This document shows positions 23,351 through 36,600 of a DNA stretch of 64,000 bases, in pieces. Origin of the DNA: Hevea brasiliensis (Eukaryota > Streptophyta > Magnoliopsida > Malpighiales > Euphorbiaceae); assembly GCF_030052815.1 (NCBI RefSeq), contig NC_079500.1:4920298-4984297 (forward strand), written 5' to 3'. The translations under genes were made by a program, and so were the position numbers. The notes under the pieces were generated by a model. That model saw only the letters and a program-made list of their open reading frames with translations. It was not told the DNA's origin and did not search any database. Positions within the stretch are counted from its first letter, which is position 1, and every line of letters starts with the position of its first letter.

Positions 23351-24192
23351 TTAAAAGCTTTGCTTTTTGCCAATGAAAGTGCTTGCTAAATGTAGAAATA
23401 AAGAAGCGTGCCTTTCTAGAGCCTTGCGTACACATAGGCACGTAAGGCAAGTGCTTGGTGAATGTTGCTTGCCTTTCTCCTGTACGGGCGCTAGGATTGG
23501 AGCCTGGTTAGCCTTGAACCTGAGGCTTGCATGAGGCGCGCCTTTAATAATTATGCTTTTGGGTTGTTTTGAAGATTCCTTGGACGAGATATGGCATTGG
23601 ATTGATGTATCTTGTACAGATTCTAGATAATCCTGATCATTAGCCAGGATGTGGTGCTGACGGTGATGTGATGATTATGACTTTTTACTTTAAAAAGCTT
23701 GATTGTAAAATACAGCCTCTAGTAAAGGCATGCTAATTAATTTGAATGGGAAAATTATATCAATTAGGAAATGAATTAATTCAGAGAAGAATAAGAATCA
23801 TTCAATGTATAATACATAAAGTACGATATGTACAACTTGAAAGATTCACAGGATTGTGAATGCATTTTCATTTGTTTTGTTCTTTTTCCATCTTTTTAAA
23901 AAAAAAAAAAAGCCAATATTGCGGATTAAGGTCCCTGTACAACTTGGAAGATTCAGAGAATTGTGACTGGATTTTCAATTGTTTAGTTCTTTTCCATCTT
24001 TAAAAAAATGCCAATATTGTCATAGCCGTGTGTGATTTGAAAACTTTGATTGGTTTTATAAGTAGATTGAGTTAGAAAATTTTGATAGTGAAGGCTGCTT
24101 TCAGGGGCAGTCCAGGATAGGTGTTTAATTACATCAAATTTTTAGAAGCAACTCATGAATTCTTGTTGTATGTGTTTTTAGGTTTGCTGGAA

Positions 24193-25263
24193 ATGGCAAA
24201 AGGTAGCAGAGGACGATGCAGGATTGCTTCCCGGCAATGCAGGCCAGCGCCATACAAATTGGCATCTTGCAATCATGATGAGGACTTTTACAATAAGAAA
24301 TCCTCCAAATCGTTGGATAAGAAAGACTGGGAAGATGTAACTTGTTCTGTGTGCATGGAGTGCCCACACAATGCTGTTCTTCTACTTTGTTCCTCTCATG
24401 ACAAGGGTTGTCGTCCCTATATGTGTGCAACTAGCTTTCGTTATTCTAATTGCCTTGACCAGTACAGAAAGGCTTACACTAAAGTCATCTCTTCCAGTGG
24501 CACTGCTGATAACCCAATTCTGCTTTCAGATTCCAGTTGGCCTGTTGACAAGTGTGAAGTCACAGAGCTTGCTTGCCCCCTTTGCAGGGGCCAGGTGAAA
24601 GGGTGGACTGTGGTGGAACCTGCACGAGAATATCTAAATGCCAAAAGGAGAAGCTGCATGCAGGATGACTGCTCATTTGCTGGAACTTACAAGGAGCTAA
24701 GGAAGCACATGAGGACAGCTCACCCCTCTGCGCGGCCTCGTGAAGTTGATCCAATTCTTGAGCAGAAATGGAGAAGGCTTGAGAGGGACCGTGAACATGA
24801 TGATGTAATTAGTACAATAAGGTCCACAATGCCTGGGGCAATGGTTTTTGGGGATTATGTAATAGAGGGAAATAATTATGGTTTTGATATAGATGAAGAA
24901 AATGGGGATTTTGATGCAGATGCTGCAGAGAGTAATGGAGGTTTTGAGGTGGGTTTTGATCGAAACTTGGTGAATGTCTTCCTTCTGTTGCATGCATTTG
25001 GGCCATCAGGGGATGGTCTCAATAGACGTCTTAGGCAGTCTGAAAGGCCGAACCGCCTAACAATGGATGAGAGTGCTGCTAGTATCCACCATGTTTCTCC
25101 TGTTGGTGGTTCAAATTCCTCAGATGATAATGATGATAGTGATGATGACAATGGTGATGGTGGGTTATCACTTGTAAGCCGCCTTCGCAGTCATGGCAGA
25201 GTGCTTCTGGGACATTCAGGTAGGAGGCGTAGGCATAGAGAAGACAGTGGAGGTGAGAGATGA
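24193..25263 (+). CDS. DUF1644 zinc-finger-like protein
   Basis: A single open exon of 356 codons starting MAKGSRGRCRIASRQCRPAP. The Met at 24193 was chosen because the acceptor TTTTTAG at 24180-24181 lies just upstream; the longer in-frame extension is intronic. The DUF1644 domain (about residues 40-190) contains the family Cys pattern: WEDVTCSVCMECPHNAVLL, CSSHDKGCRPYMC, ACPLCRGQVKGW, then a C2H2-like part with CxxDxCxFxGxxxELRKHMRTAHP. The C-terminal third is acidic (SSDDNDDSDDDNGDGG) and ends in an Arg-rich tail. Family members in rice and Arabidopsis are linked to stress responses, but their biochemical role is not established. A ubiquitin-ligase or nucleic-acid role is possible from the Cys pattern and unproven. 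The gene has a probable 5' UTR intron of about 4.8 kb. Confidence 0.85.
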   Translation: MAKGSRGRCRIASRQCRPAPYKLASCNHDEDFYNKKSSKSLDKKDWEDVTCSVCMECPHNAVLLLCSSHDKGCRPYMCATSFRYSNCLDQYRKAYTKVISSSGTADNPILLSDSSWPVDKCEVTELACPLCRGQVKGWTVVEPAREYLNAKRRSCMQDDCSFAGTYKELRKHMRTAHPSARPREVDPILEQKWRRLERDREHDDVISTIRSTMPGAMVFGDYVIEGNNYGFDIDEENGDFDADAAESNGGFEVGFDRNLVNVFLLLHAFGPSGDGLNRRLRQSERPNRLTMDESAASIHHVSPVGGSNSSDDNDDSDDDNGDGGLSLVSRLRSHGRVLLGHSGRRRRHREDSGGER

Positions 25264-26500
25264 TTTGGAATGGTACTTGGGGGGGGGATAAGCATTCAGT
25301 AGGTACATAGTTTTAGGAAGGTCTGAATTTCTGGGATAAAAGAAACACAGGAATTTACTTCAAATTTCATGTATTTATTTGGTATTTATATTGCACTGTA
25401 TCTGTGATTGGTAGGGAAAATTGATGCGGAAAGGGTGGCTGACCTCCTCATTCCTTGTTATATTATTATCATAAATATAATGTCCCAGTTGGCTTCTGTC
25501 CTCCTAGTCTAACAATCATTTTATTTTCTATCCAAATTAGGCAAATATAATTTAATTTATTTGATGTGAATATAATAATAAAAATATAATAATTTTTTCA
25601 CTTCATTTTTTTTTTATCATAATATAGAATATAAACAAATTACTTTCTGTTCTTTCCATTATAAAAAAATTTGTAAGTACTTTTCCTTTGTATAGGGATT
25701 TTTCCTATCTCGATATTCTTTTTTTATAAAACAAACCCTACAAGATTTAAGGTTCAAAAAATTTAAATTTTAAAAAGGCTAAGACACTTGGCCAGGGGTC
25801 GGTCCAAACTGATTTTGGATTAGAATTGTTGGTTTTGGTTTAAGGGTTAGGGCTAATTGGGATTGGACTGAAAGTTTCACCTTAGTTTTGATTTGAATTT
25901 GATTTTGATTAAATTTGATGGTTAATTTTTTTTTTTTAAATTTCATATTAAAAAAAGTTTTGAATTAAATGAAATGATCAATTTGGGTATGATTTTAATT
26001 TAATTTTGATATTATAAATTGGAAAATTTTAACTTTTATCTGATTTCAGATTTGAACAGCATATGAATGGTGTAGGTCAGTTTTTTTTCCTTCGAAGGTA
26101 AAATTTTGACTACATTTTCAGAAAATTTGTGAAATATTATCAATTTTAGCTATATTTTTTTTTATTTGATGAATTGATTTTGGATAAGAAATTTTAGTTT
26201 TATAAATGTTTTAAATGAAATAGACTAGAATTACATAAGTATGAATTGAATTTTAGATTATTGAAAGCTTGCACACTTTCGAAAGCACATTCTCCAAATT
26301 CCATTGATAAAAAAAAAAAAAAATTATAGAGAAATGAATATTCATATTTTTTTTAACCAATAAAAAAAAATCATATTCATATTACAGAAGGAATAACAGG
26401 AATATTGAAAATTCACACATGTTAGAATTTTTAGGCTGAGCACATCACTTCAAGGGGAAAAAGAAAGAGAGAATCAAGTATATGAAATTATAAGTGGACG
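25264..26500. other. 3' UTR of the DUF1644 gene and AT-rich spacer
   Basis: The first 200-300 bases probably hold the 3' UTR and polyadenylation site of the upstream gene. The rest is T- and A-rich spacer before the convergently oriented separase gene, with no supported feature. Confidence 0.55.
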
Positions 26501-26636
26501 TCAGCTGAATCATTTGGCACAGTTCTGTTGTTGATTTTTAACTTGTGATATTAGGTCTTGGCTTCTAGCCCTCCAGGTTATCTTTAAAATCCAAGGACAC
26601 GCCAATTTGGTAAAAGAAAATGACTGGCTGATATTG

Positions 26637-29600
26637 CTACAAATCCTTCTTCCTCCATATGCCTGTAGGGACACCGTAACAGACTGGAGATGCTCCAATA
26701 AGAAAAGGGAGGGTGCAAGCTTCACGAGCTCGACTCATGAATGATCCAATCCTTGGTCTATGGTTACAAGAATTCTTCAAAGAATCACTATCACAAGTTT
26801 CAGGTTCTTTCTTCTTTTGGACTTTCCTTTTGTTAGTAACTTTGGGATCTTTCAAGTTCAATGCCTCAAATTCTTTCAATAGTAAATTGCATTGGTCACA
26901 ATCTGTGGAAGCACTAGATCTTTCCTTTAACCAGCCATCAAGCATAGCCTTCCCAAACCGATCGATATCCTTATCTGTGACTTCCCAAAGATTTGCAACA
27001 ATGATGGGGGATCCAGCCAGAAGATAGGATAAAGGAGTACCTTGTGGGGTGTAACACCCATGTAATGACAAAGCACCACTACTGCATCCCATCAGAAGTG
27101 TAGCAGCACAATTTTCCAGTTTTTGAATCTCTTGCTGGGAAATGTATTGTGCTCCTGTTCCATCAGATGTGCACCAACGCAAGGGAAGTTCATAATGAGT
27201 GAAGGATAAAAAAAAAAAATAGTAAGAACTGAAATAAAATTATTGTGATATACACAGCCGATCAAGTATACCGCTTCCATGGCCAAAATATAAGAAGAGG
27301 TCGTGGCTTTTTAAGGCTGAAGTCAATTCTACAGCAGTGGGAGCAGATCCAGCTTTCCCCTGTATTAATTAATAGTGAAATATCATTTGAAGAAAACGCC
27401 TTATTTCAGTAATCACTACAATCCCTGTATGTCTACCACAACAGGGATAGAGACAAGTACCACTGAATTTCTTTACGAATTTTCTATTATTAATTTTCAT
27501 AACCAAAAATGTATAAAAGAAATTACCTCCAAGTTTTGAACTCTAAACCAGTTCTCAAACTCAACTTGTGTACTGCTTAGATCGCCACTAGGATTCAACA
27601 AGTAGAATGCATCTAAGGGATCTATATGAGGGAAGGCAGAAACTATCCTCCCAACTTGCTCTGGACAGTTGCAGCTTCTATCAAGTGTCAGACAGATGCT
27701 GCCAACAGAAGGCATTCGATAGACCTCTTGGCTTCTGAGAACAGGTAAATTCTCCCATGGAAGCATCTGTAGAGAGTCATTCTTGTCAGCTTAAATGAAC
27801 TACAAATATTAGAAGAATAGAAAATCTAATTCACCCCACCAAACAGATGCAGTAGATATAACATGTCATCTTGATCTGGGAAGAAAAATCAAAATTCTTA
27901 GATCACCTTGCTAACCAAAGGCAAGGCAACATTTTGAAACGATATGAACTGTGTAAATAATCAGTAAGGGCATGTGATTTCTCATTCGGCCAAACACCTA
28001 AAATTGCGTAGATATATGCACTATTCAGGTGGTGACGGAAAAAACATCAATGTAGTGGAAGTTCCACAAGGTCAGAACCAAAGGTTCAGTTGGATCAGTT
28101 CTGACGCCCTCAGGCTTGGTCTTGGTTGAATAATAAAATGACACTTAAAAATTCTAGGTTGATGTAAGCAAAACTCTGTCAATTCTAGTACAAATACCAA
28201 CTTGTCCAATTAAGTTCCTTGGAAGAAATAAAAATTTGTCAGCATCACTTTTCACAGGATTCCATTTCATTTCTCTGTTGATGTAAACAAACGCCTGTGA
28301 ATTCTAGTACAAATAGCAGCTCGTCCAATTAAATTCTTTGAAAAAAAAAAAAATTTATCAGCATCACTTTTCACAGGATTCCATTGTTCAATTATATTCC
28401 CGTTCTAACAATGCAAATATATAATTTGGCTTTCACGGCTTTAGGGTTTGGCAGAATTCTTGTCCTTCGCATGATTGTATTTTAAATTTGGAGTCAATTG
28501 ACAGAATTAGAATGAAACCTTTCAATGGTTCTAATGGTTTTGGAAGCTTGTTTCTGATTTAAAGCTGAAAATCAGCCCTACTGACTTGCCTCTAATTTAA
28601 AGCTGATCAACATATTAAAATTATTATTATCTTTTAACCAGACAGATACTAATCCAGCTGCTATTCGGCTAATCTTTAAAAACTACAAACATAATACTAA
28701 ATCAGAAAAACAATGGACCGAACACAAATAGCTGAGACCACTCTCAGAATATGACAAAAGTAAACCAAAGCCAAGAAAGGCATACCTGCACGTCACAATC
28801 CAGCACCAAAATTACAGGTTCTCTATTAAAAGAGTCCACTTCAAGTTCATTCACTGCATCATGAAGTAGCTCTTGAATTCCCTCAAATTCGTTAGACAGT
28901 GTCTGGCATGTTTCATCAGAATATAGAGCTCTCCCAATGAAGCAACCCTTTTCCAGAGATACTAAGTCAGCAACAAAGTCTCCTCCATCTAAAGCATACT
29001 TTCCTCCTCCAAGAATAACCTTGAGAAAACTTTCATTTACATCCACTTTGCATTTAGATCTCAGATTATGCATCAGCTTCTTCTGCACAGAGCCTAGGTG
29101 CTTGCAGTTAGACAATTCTCCTAGAAGCACATACCTCCAGGGACCCAACCACAAATCTTCTAATTTCCTGGATCATAGAAGCATGGCATTTTTAAGCACC
29201 AAACAAATAATTTCAGAGAGTTGGATATGACCAGAAAGATGCAAGAATGGATCAAGGTGCCATGGCTAACACATATCCAAAGCCATTAATCAATGCTCAG
29301 GAATAAACATGATTTTTCCTACTCTCCTCAACCTTTAATTAAATAGAACCAAACATGTATATTTTAACTATGAAGATGGAAGGGCAGATGTTTGAAAGTA
29401 TTGCTCGATCGAATATAATTTTAACAAGTTCATGCAAGTCATACAAAAACAGAAACATACAAATAAAACTTAAAGGCATATAGTAAACAAGTTTCAGATT
29501 GAGGCAGAAAGGAGTTGCACTGAGTTTAGAGAACTACCTCAGCAATTTACCAAGTTGCCAATCCAACTTCTTTCTCCTCATCCACCATGAATTTCTATTC

Positions 29601-32600
29601 TCTTTTGTGTCCTCTAAAGGAAAGATTGATGAAGATAAATAGTTTTCTTCCAATATAAGTTTAAATGCAGGAGCAACTTCATCAACAACAGTGAAACCCC
29701 AGGGACAATGCCAATGTTTACCAATGTCATTGTTCTCTGCAAATTCTCCATAGCCAGACTTTGCTGCATCATCATCTGAAGCTTCTGATAAATTTTTGCA
29801 AATTATTGAGTATGCCATAACTAATGTATACAACTAAGAGTGAGCAAAGAAAATAGAAAAACCAATCTGAAAAATTGGTTAATCAAACTAAACTTCATAT
29901 ATAATAATAATAACAACAGCAACAACAACAACAAAAAAAATAAAATTTACTAGATTTAAATGATTTTAAAAAAATGATCATGAATAAAGCTTCAAGCTTA
30001 AATTAAATATTACTATCCATTTATATCTTTTGCAAAGCACCTTCAGAAATTGAATTCACTGGCAGAAGCATCACGATAGGCTGGCTCTTGAAATTCAAGC
30101 GTGACAACAGCATCCAGGCACAAACGCTTGAAGGATACATTAGTAGTTCTTGTAATAGAGTTGAATAAGGACCCCATATCAAACTTATGCAAATGACCGT
30201 GGAGCAAGGAAGCCTCGAGAAAAACTCTATCACAAATTGTTCCAGATCTTGAACAGACTTGGGTGCAAGCCTGTGGCACACAACGAAAAAAGGAAACTCA
30301 GAATGTGTTATAAATTATGGAATGCCTTGCAATGCAAATGTGACAGCTGAATATACCTTGTCAAGTTGCATGTTAAGCTAGTTACTTGTGAGCCCTGAAA
30401 GAGGAAACACCTAGTTAAACTAAGAAATAAAGTATGATGTTAATATAATTATAATATGTACTATGATTATATAATCAATTTTACATAATTAAGTTGAAAA
30501 ATATGCTTCAAACTCCTGCTATATAGATCAATTTCAACTAAAGAAGAGGATGAAATAATGAGCATGCATATACACCTGATCATCTACAAGGTTTCCGGCT
30601 TTACGTTTCCCAGTGATACTTGAAAAGAACTGGTAAGTAAGATGAGTACCAAGTGAAGCTTGATGAAAATATGAAGCCCAGTGACCCTCAGAGAGCACTT
30701 TGCTAGAAGATGGCATAGGAAAGATTTCACTTGAGGAAGAAAGAATATAAATACCAGACAGCAATCTGGAAACCTGTTAATTTAATGATTGAAATTAAAA
30801 AAAAAATCAGTAATTCCAAATGACATAGAGAGAAGAAAGTGCTTCTTTATAAGTAATAGCTACAGACAAGATCTGAAAAATGCATAATAGCAACAGACAG
30901 TGGATTCAAAGTCATATGCAATAGCAACAAGCAAGTCCTCAGAAACAAAGGATAAAAAGTAAACAACTTTGAAAGTCCAAGGTGTGATCATTCCTTGCAA
31001 TATTTATGTACTATGTGCCCTGAAACGCAATAAGTGTTCAGCCAAGTGTACTGCCAACAAAGTTGCGAACAAGCTAATGTGAAGAATCTAAAATCACAAA
31101 ATTAAGGCAACAAAGAAAAAAACTACAGTAATGAGGAAAAGGAAGGGCAACACAAAAAAAAATTTCTGTTCATCAAAACCAAAACAAAAGTTCCCACCTG
31201 TATTTAAAGTCCAAGATATGTAAAAGACAACATTAAACTAGTGACAATAAAGAATAGCCAGAGTAAATTACGCTGAAGAAAAGCAAGAAAAAGTTTGACC
31301 TTCTGAAAAAGTACAGGAACTTCACGGCAGAGTACAAAGGCTAGCATCAAGCAAGAAACTATTTTTGGCAACTGATCATGGGATAGATCGCAGAAAATGT
31401 TCCTGGAGCAGAATAAATCAAGAAAAAACATTGTTAAATTGCATAATAGACAATTTGTACTGTTGATAGTAGTGTGTATGAAGACTGATGCTCACTTTTA
31501 GGCATATTAGCTAGCATTATTAGTTGAGATGTAAAACTAAAATTACATAGATATATGATGTCCCTGCGTAGCATTGCAGTCTTTGACAAACAAGTAGATA
31601 TATAGTACAACAGGCATGCATGTATTAATGATTAGTTTATTACAAATACCTGCCGCCTTTGGAATAGTAGCCTTTCAAAGAAAACCAGCAAATATTGTAA
31701 AGTAAAGCTGCACGCTCAATGGCAAATACATCTCCAGAGAACTCCCTCCCAACCAAATCAAGCAAAAAAGAGAGGGAAGCAGGAGTGTAAGTTTGTTTGA
31801 ATGGGTTTCGGCTGACTAGAATGGAGACACTTTGAAGAATATTGTCATGTGCTTCATCGATTAGACCATGAACTTCAAGGCATTTTCCTGAAAATTAGAC
31901 AATAAATTATTGAAACAAAACAAAATGTAGGAGAATGAGTTGCATGTGCACACATTCTAATTTGTATTCTCATTGAAATATTAAAACCTTCATACCCCTT
32001 CAATTCCTCAAGTATTCATCCCTTTTTTTTAAATAGCCCTAGCTGTATTGTACAGTTTGGCATCAGCATAAACTTTTCAAATAAAAGCACCTGACTGGTG
32101 AGTAATAGGAAAACTTCGAATATAAAAATTTAAGTAGAATGCCAATGCTTTAATTATTTCTCTCAAGCTGAGTTAGCCAAACAGAAGACTTGCAAGGATA
32201 TGCAGTGTACCATGTTCAACAACTATAACAAGCATCCATACCTCTGCCACTAAGTACCCTCAAGGACAGCTGCCTTCGGATGAGCTCCCATTTCATATAT
32301 ATGCAATTCGTAAATAATCCAGACTCCTTAACTTCCACAGCAAGACAAAACCCGCACTTCATTTTGTTGCAAATGCATGTTACTTCACCAGTCAAATCCA
32401 CTTTGCTGTTCCTTATTTGGGAGAGTGACTTCCCTTGGCCAACAGTATCAGACAAATCACACTCATAGTTGCCATTGAAATATTTTGAAGGGACAAGCAA
32501 CTCAGTAGTACTGCTTACATTTTGGTTCTGAGAAGAACGATATCTAGAACGAGTTAGTCTTGTATTACACTCAGTCATAGAAGATTGCTCCTTTGGTAAA

Positions 32601-33626
32601 GATCTTTTAGTATTCTTAGTCTGTCTGCACTTTCTAGTTTTCACTTTGGCATTTGGCCTTGACCTTGTGGAAACAGAATCCATTGTATCTGGATTAGCTG
32701 TGGAAGAACAAGGGCACTTATTTGCCATTCCATCTTCAACCTCTTCAGGACAACTAATAGCGTTTTTCCACACAGAAAGGTTCAATTTGTCTAGGGATGA
32801 TTTATACAATCTTTCAGCAAGAGATAACCTCTCCATTGAAACATTCCTAGCATAAGAAGTACAATTTCGTGATAAATCAGCACGCTGCTGATCAACAGTA
32901 ATTTCCTGAACCAATCTGCACTTCGGGCAAGAAAAAGCAGAGCTATTAAGCGCTAAAGTCTGTTTGGCACTTTGAAGTTCCTTCTCAGACTGATCCCAAG
33001 ACCTTTTCTTACGATATAGTTTTCCTGACATTTCACCAAGAGTAAGATAATTATCACATCAACTTCTAAACAAAAACAACTACAAAATAGGCAGCCAGTT
33101 ACAGCTCCAGGAACCTGAAAATAGGAACTATGTCTATTTTATACCTAAAACTGAAGAGAAGGCAACTATAAACAATGACAAGCTTTGTTGGCAGGAGATG
33201 GTTTTTCCCCACAGCAGAAATGTTTCAGCCTCAGCTCCATTTCCAATTATTTCATGGACAATTCCAACCTGCATTTCCAAGTCAATTCATAAGCTTTATG
33301 GAACAGAGGGTATGGATGAAATTTCCACATCAGAAGCCTACAAGTCAAAGATAACCCAACCTGAAGAGTGCTTTCAAGATAACACTGAAGTATTTTCCAT
33401 GGACTAATATAACAGACTTCAAAATCTGATGAAATGGTATCAGAGTACCAAACTTCACCAACAACCGATTTGTTCACGTGCAGATTGCTAAGACCATATG
33501 CAAGCTTTTGCGCATGATCCCCAGCTTCAACGTGCTTTTCAGCTTGCTGCTCAACAGAGTATGTAAATTTCTCTTGGAAGAGTTTAGTACGCAATCGGTG
33601 GGCTTCTTTTGCATGATAAAGAGCCT
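26637..33626 (-). other. ESP1: Separase C-terminal exons with the catalytic domain
   Basis: Exons: 33626-33361, 33268-33146, about 33024-32242, 31889-31650, 31402-31300, 30773-30576, a 37-base exon about 30393-30357, 30271-30042, 29790-29537, 29168-28786, 27767-27526, 27359-27272 and 27154-26637. The large exon at 33.0-32.2 kb encodes a Ser/Arg/Lys-rich, probably disordered linker, followed by a Cys-rich patch ([11 protein letters not shown]). The last six exons form the pseudo-caspase and active caspase-like domains: [18 protein letters not shown], then HGSG, then MGCSSG, ending [12 protein letters not shown]. The Gly joining HGSG to AQYIS is split by the intron at 27271-27155. Confidence 0.75.
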
Positions 33627-36600
33627 GTAGATAGGGAAAACTTACTGGAAATTCGGAAATCCACAACCAGCAGAAAGACACAAATATACATCAAGATGAA
33701 GCTGAAAGAAATCACCATGCATTATATCCAAGCTACCCATGCATACGTCAATATTTTACTAAATAAGTGTTATGGAATGTCAACTTTGTATATTTTTTTG
33801 TATCCCTATCTTAGAGCATAACAGATATGTATTAGCCTAATTATAGGATTACTTTCCTTTTAGTTAGGATCATAATTATATAAATATGTTGTAATCCTTT
33901 TTTGAGAAAGCAGAGAAAATATTTTCACAACATGGTATCGGAGCCATTGTGAAGGAAATTCCCATTTTTTTTCCTTTCTTTTTTTTTCTTTTTTTTTTTT
34001 TTTTTTTTTTTTTTGCGTTTTTGGCTACTGGAAGAATTGGGTCATCACTAAGGGTGACCATCTTGTCTCACCTCCCACCCCAGATGCCAGCTGGGTCGCC
34101 GGCGACCAGCTGCCAGAGGTCTAGTCACCAGTGGAGTTGCGCGTGAGCCGCACACCCCGACAGAAGGTTTAATGCCATTTCATGCTCCAACGCATCAAAG
34201 TGCGTGTGCCGTCTGATAACCGTTTGTTTCTTTTTCGAGCACTTCCGACGGTCTTTTCTTGGATAGGGATCAATTACCCAGTATGTAGCTCCTTGATTCT
34301 TGTGACTTTTGTGGTTTAGAGGTTTAAAATAGTACTATTTCTACTTTTTTGACAACCCTAGTGTGTTGTCTTGTTTTTGAGATCTCTCGTATTTGTTTTA
34401 ATATTGCTTTTTGTGATTTGGTGTGCATCTTAGTAGTTTCGAAGAAGTTTTAGGTAATCTGCTCCTTGATAAATTGGTTGTGTTAAGTTTCTTAGAATGG
34501 CAGATACTAAGAATGTAGTTGCTGATGTAATTCCTATGATGACCAAGATTACGGTGCACAAACATAGTGGTTCCAATTATTTAGAGTGGAGAAAAAATGT
34601 TTTTATTTATTTGCCAAGTATTAATAAGGATGATCACCTTACCCAAAATCCTCCTACTAATGATACAAAGCAGACTTAGATGTGAGAAGATGCTTGGCTG
34701 TTCCTATAGATTCGAAATTCCATTAGCAGTGAGGTAATTAGTTTAATTAATCACTGTGAGTTTGTTAAAAACATGATGGATTATTTAGAATTTTTATAAT
34801 TAGGCAAAGAAAATATTTCTCGTACTTGTGACGTGTGCAAGGCATTCTATAGAGCAGAAAAGCAAAATAGGTCTCTTACGACTTATTTTATGGATTTTTA
34901 GCGAGTTTATGAGGAACTCAATGTATTGATGCCATTTAATCCTGATGTGAAAGCCCAACAGGCTCAAAGGGAGCAAATGGCTGTGATGAAATTTTTTGCA
35001 GGTCTTCCTCCAGAATTTGAGACTACCAAATCTCAAATTCTTTCTGGTTCAGAAATTTCTTCTCTACATGACACTTTCGCTAAAATACCTCATACAGAAT
35101 CTTCCCAACCTCCTCAGTCTATTAACAGTGCTTTAGTTGGTCGCAATGATAGTGGGAGGTAAGGCAACAGAGGAGGAAACAGAGGAGGGTTAAATGGCAA
35201 TAGGGGTAATCAGCGTAGTGAGGAAGTTGCCCATAACTGTGACTTAAGGGGCATTGTGTGCTATTATTACCATTAGCTAAGGCATACAAAAAGAATATGC
35301 CTACATTCAGATGGCAAATATAGCAGCTGAGGAGTCTACTATAGCTCCTCATTCTGAAAAAAAAAAAAAAAAAAAAATTAGTTTCAACTGAATAATATGC
35401 ACAATTCTCTTAGCATCAGGCATCACTAAAGCACACTAATTCACTAGTCACTGCTATTGCTGAGTCAGGTAATTCCACTACATGCCTTGTGTCGTCTTCT
35501 TCAAAGTAGGTAATTGATTCTGGGCCTATAGACCACATGACAGATAACTCTAGTCTTTTATCTCAATTTCAACCTTATTACTTGTCTATTTCTGTCACTT
35601 TAGCTAATGGGTCCAAATCTTGTACTATGGGTACTGGTGTAGCCAATATATCACCCCTAATCTCTGTGTCTTCAGTTTTATGCTTAATTAAATTTGCTTT
35701 TAATTTACTCTCTGTTAGTCAACTTACTCGTATCCTCAATTGTTGTGTCTCATTTTTTCCCAATCATTGTCTCTTTCAGAATCTTACGACGAAGCAGATT
35801 ATTGTAAAGGGCATGAGTCTGGGGGCCTATACGTCATTGACAAGCAAGTGTCGAGATCTTTTGTTTGCTCCAGTATCTTAAGTCCTCTCGAAGTTCATTG
35901 TCGGTTGGGCCATCCTTCCCTATCTGTCATGAAGAAGCTATGTCCACAGTTTTAATCTTTGTCAATTTTAAATTGTGAGTCATGTCAATTTGCCAAACAT
36001 CATCGTTTACCTATAATGTCTCGAGTCAATAAACGAGCTTCATTTCCTTTTGAGTTAGTTCATTTTGATGTATGAGGTCCATATTCTGTCATTTTTAAAA
36101 TTGGGTTCAAGTATTTTGTTGCCTTTGTTGATGACTACTCCCCTGTTACTTGATTATTTTTAATGAAAAATTGCTCAGAGTTATTTTCCATCTTTTATGT
36201 CTTCTACGCTGAAATCAAAACACATTTTAATGCATTTGTTCGTACCTTGAGAAGTGATAATGCAAAAGAATATCTTTACAGCAATTTTCAGAATTATATG
36301 TCACAGAATGATATTCTCCATCATATCTCTTGTGTTGATACTCATTCTCAAAATGGAGTTGCTGAAAGAAAGAATCGTCATCTTCTCGAGGTAGGTAGAG
36401 CACTTCTTTTCTAAATGAAGGTACCTAAACATTTTTGGGCTAATGCAGTCTCCATGGCTTATTTTCTGATTAACCATATGCCATCATTTGTCCTCCACGG
36501 TGACATTCCTCATAATGTGGTGTTTTCATTTAAGTCTCTGTTTCCCATTGAACCTTCTATCTTTGGGTGCACTTGTTTTGTTTGTGATGTTTGTCCACAG

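Larger units (their letters stand above)
21813..23555. mobile_element. Non-autonomous hAT-like DNA element in the leader intron
   Basis: The left terminus is TATAGTTATTAAAGGCTC (CATAGTTATTAAAGGCTC in the neighbouring duplicate). The right terminus reads GCGCCTTTAATAATTATG, its inverted complement. An 8-bp direct repeat CTTTTGGG flanks it at 21805-21812 and 23556-23563. CA...TG termini with an 8-bp target duplication are the hAT signature. Subterminal GGCGC repeats lie at both ends. The 1.74 kb interior has no transposase reading frame and contains nested sequences. Confidence 0.7.
19329..24181 (+). other. Long leader intron of the DUF1644 gene
   Basis: About 4.85 kb of T-rich, intron-like DNA between the candidate 5' UTR donor and the TGTGTTTTTAG acceptor just before the start codon. 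It hosts a hAT-like element, a 180-bp tandem duplication, a perfect 74-bp inverted repeat and a tRNA-like remnant. A small internal leader exon at 19913-19985 is possible. Confidence 0.45.

Noticed and set aside
24134..25151. Minus-strand frames opposite the DUF1644 gene
   Set aside because: Shadow frames of a well-supported coding exon, low complexity and without motifs.
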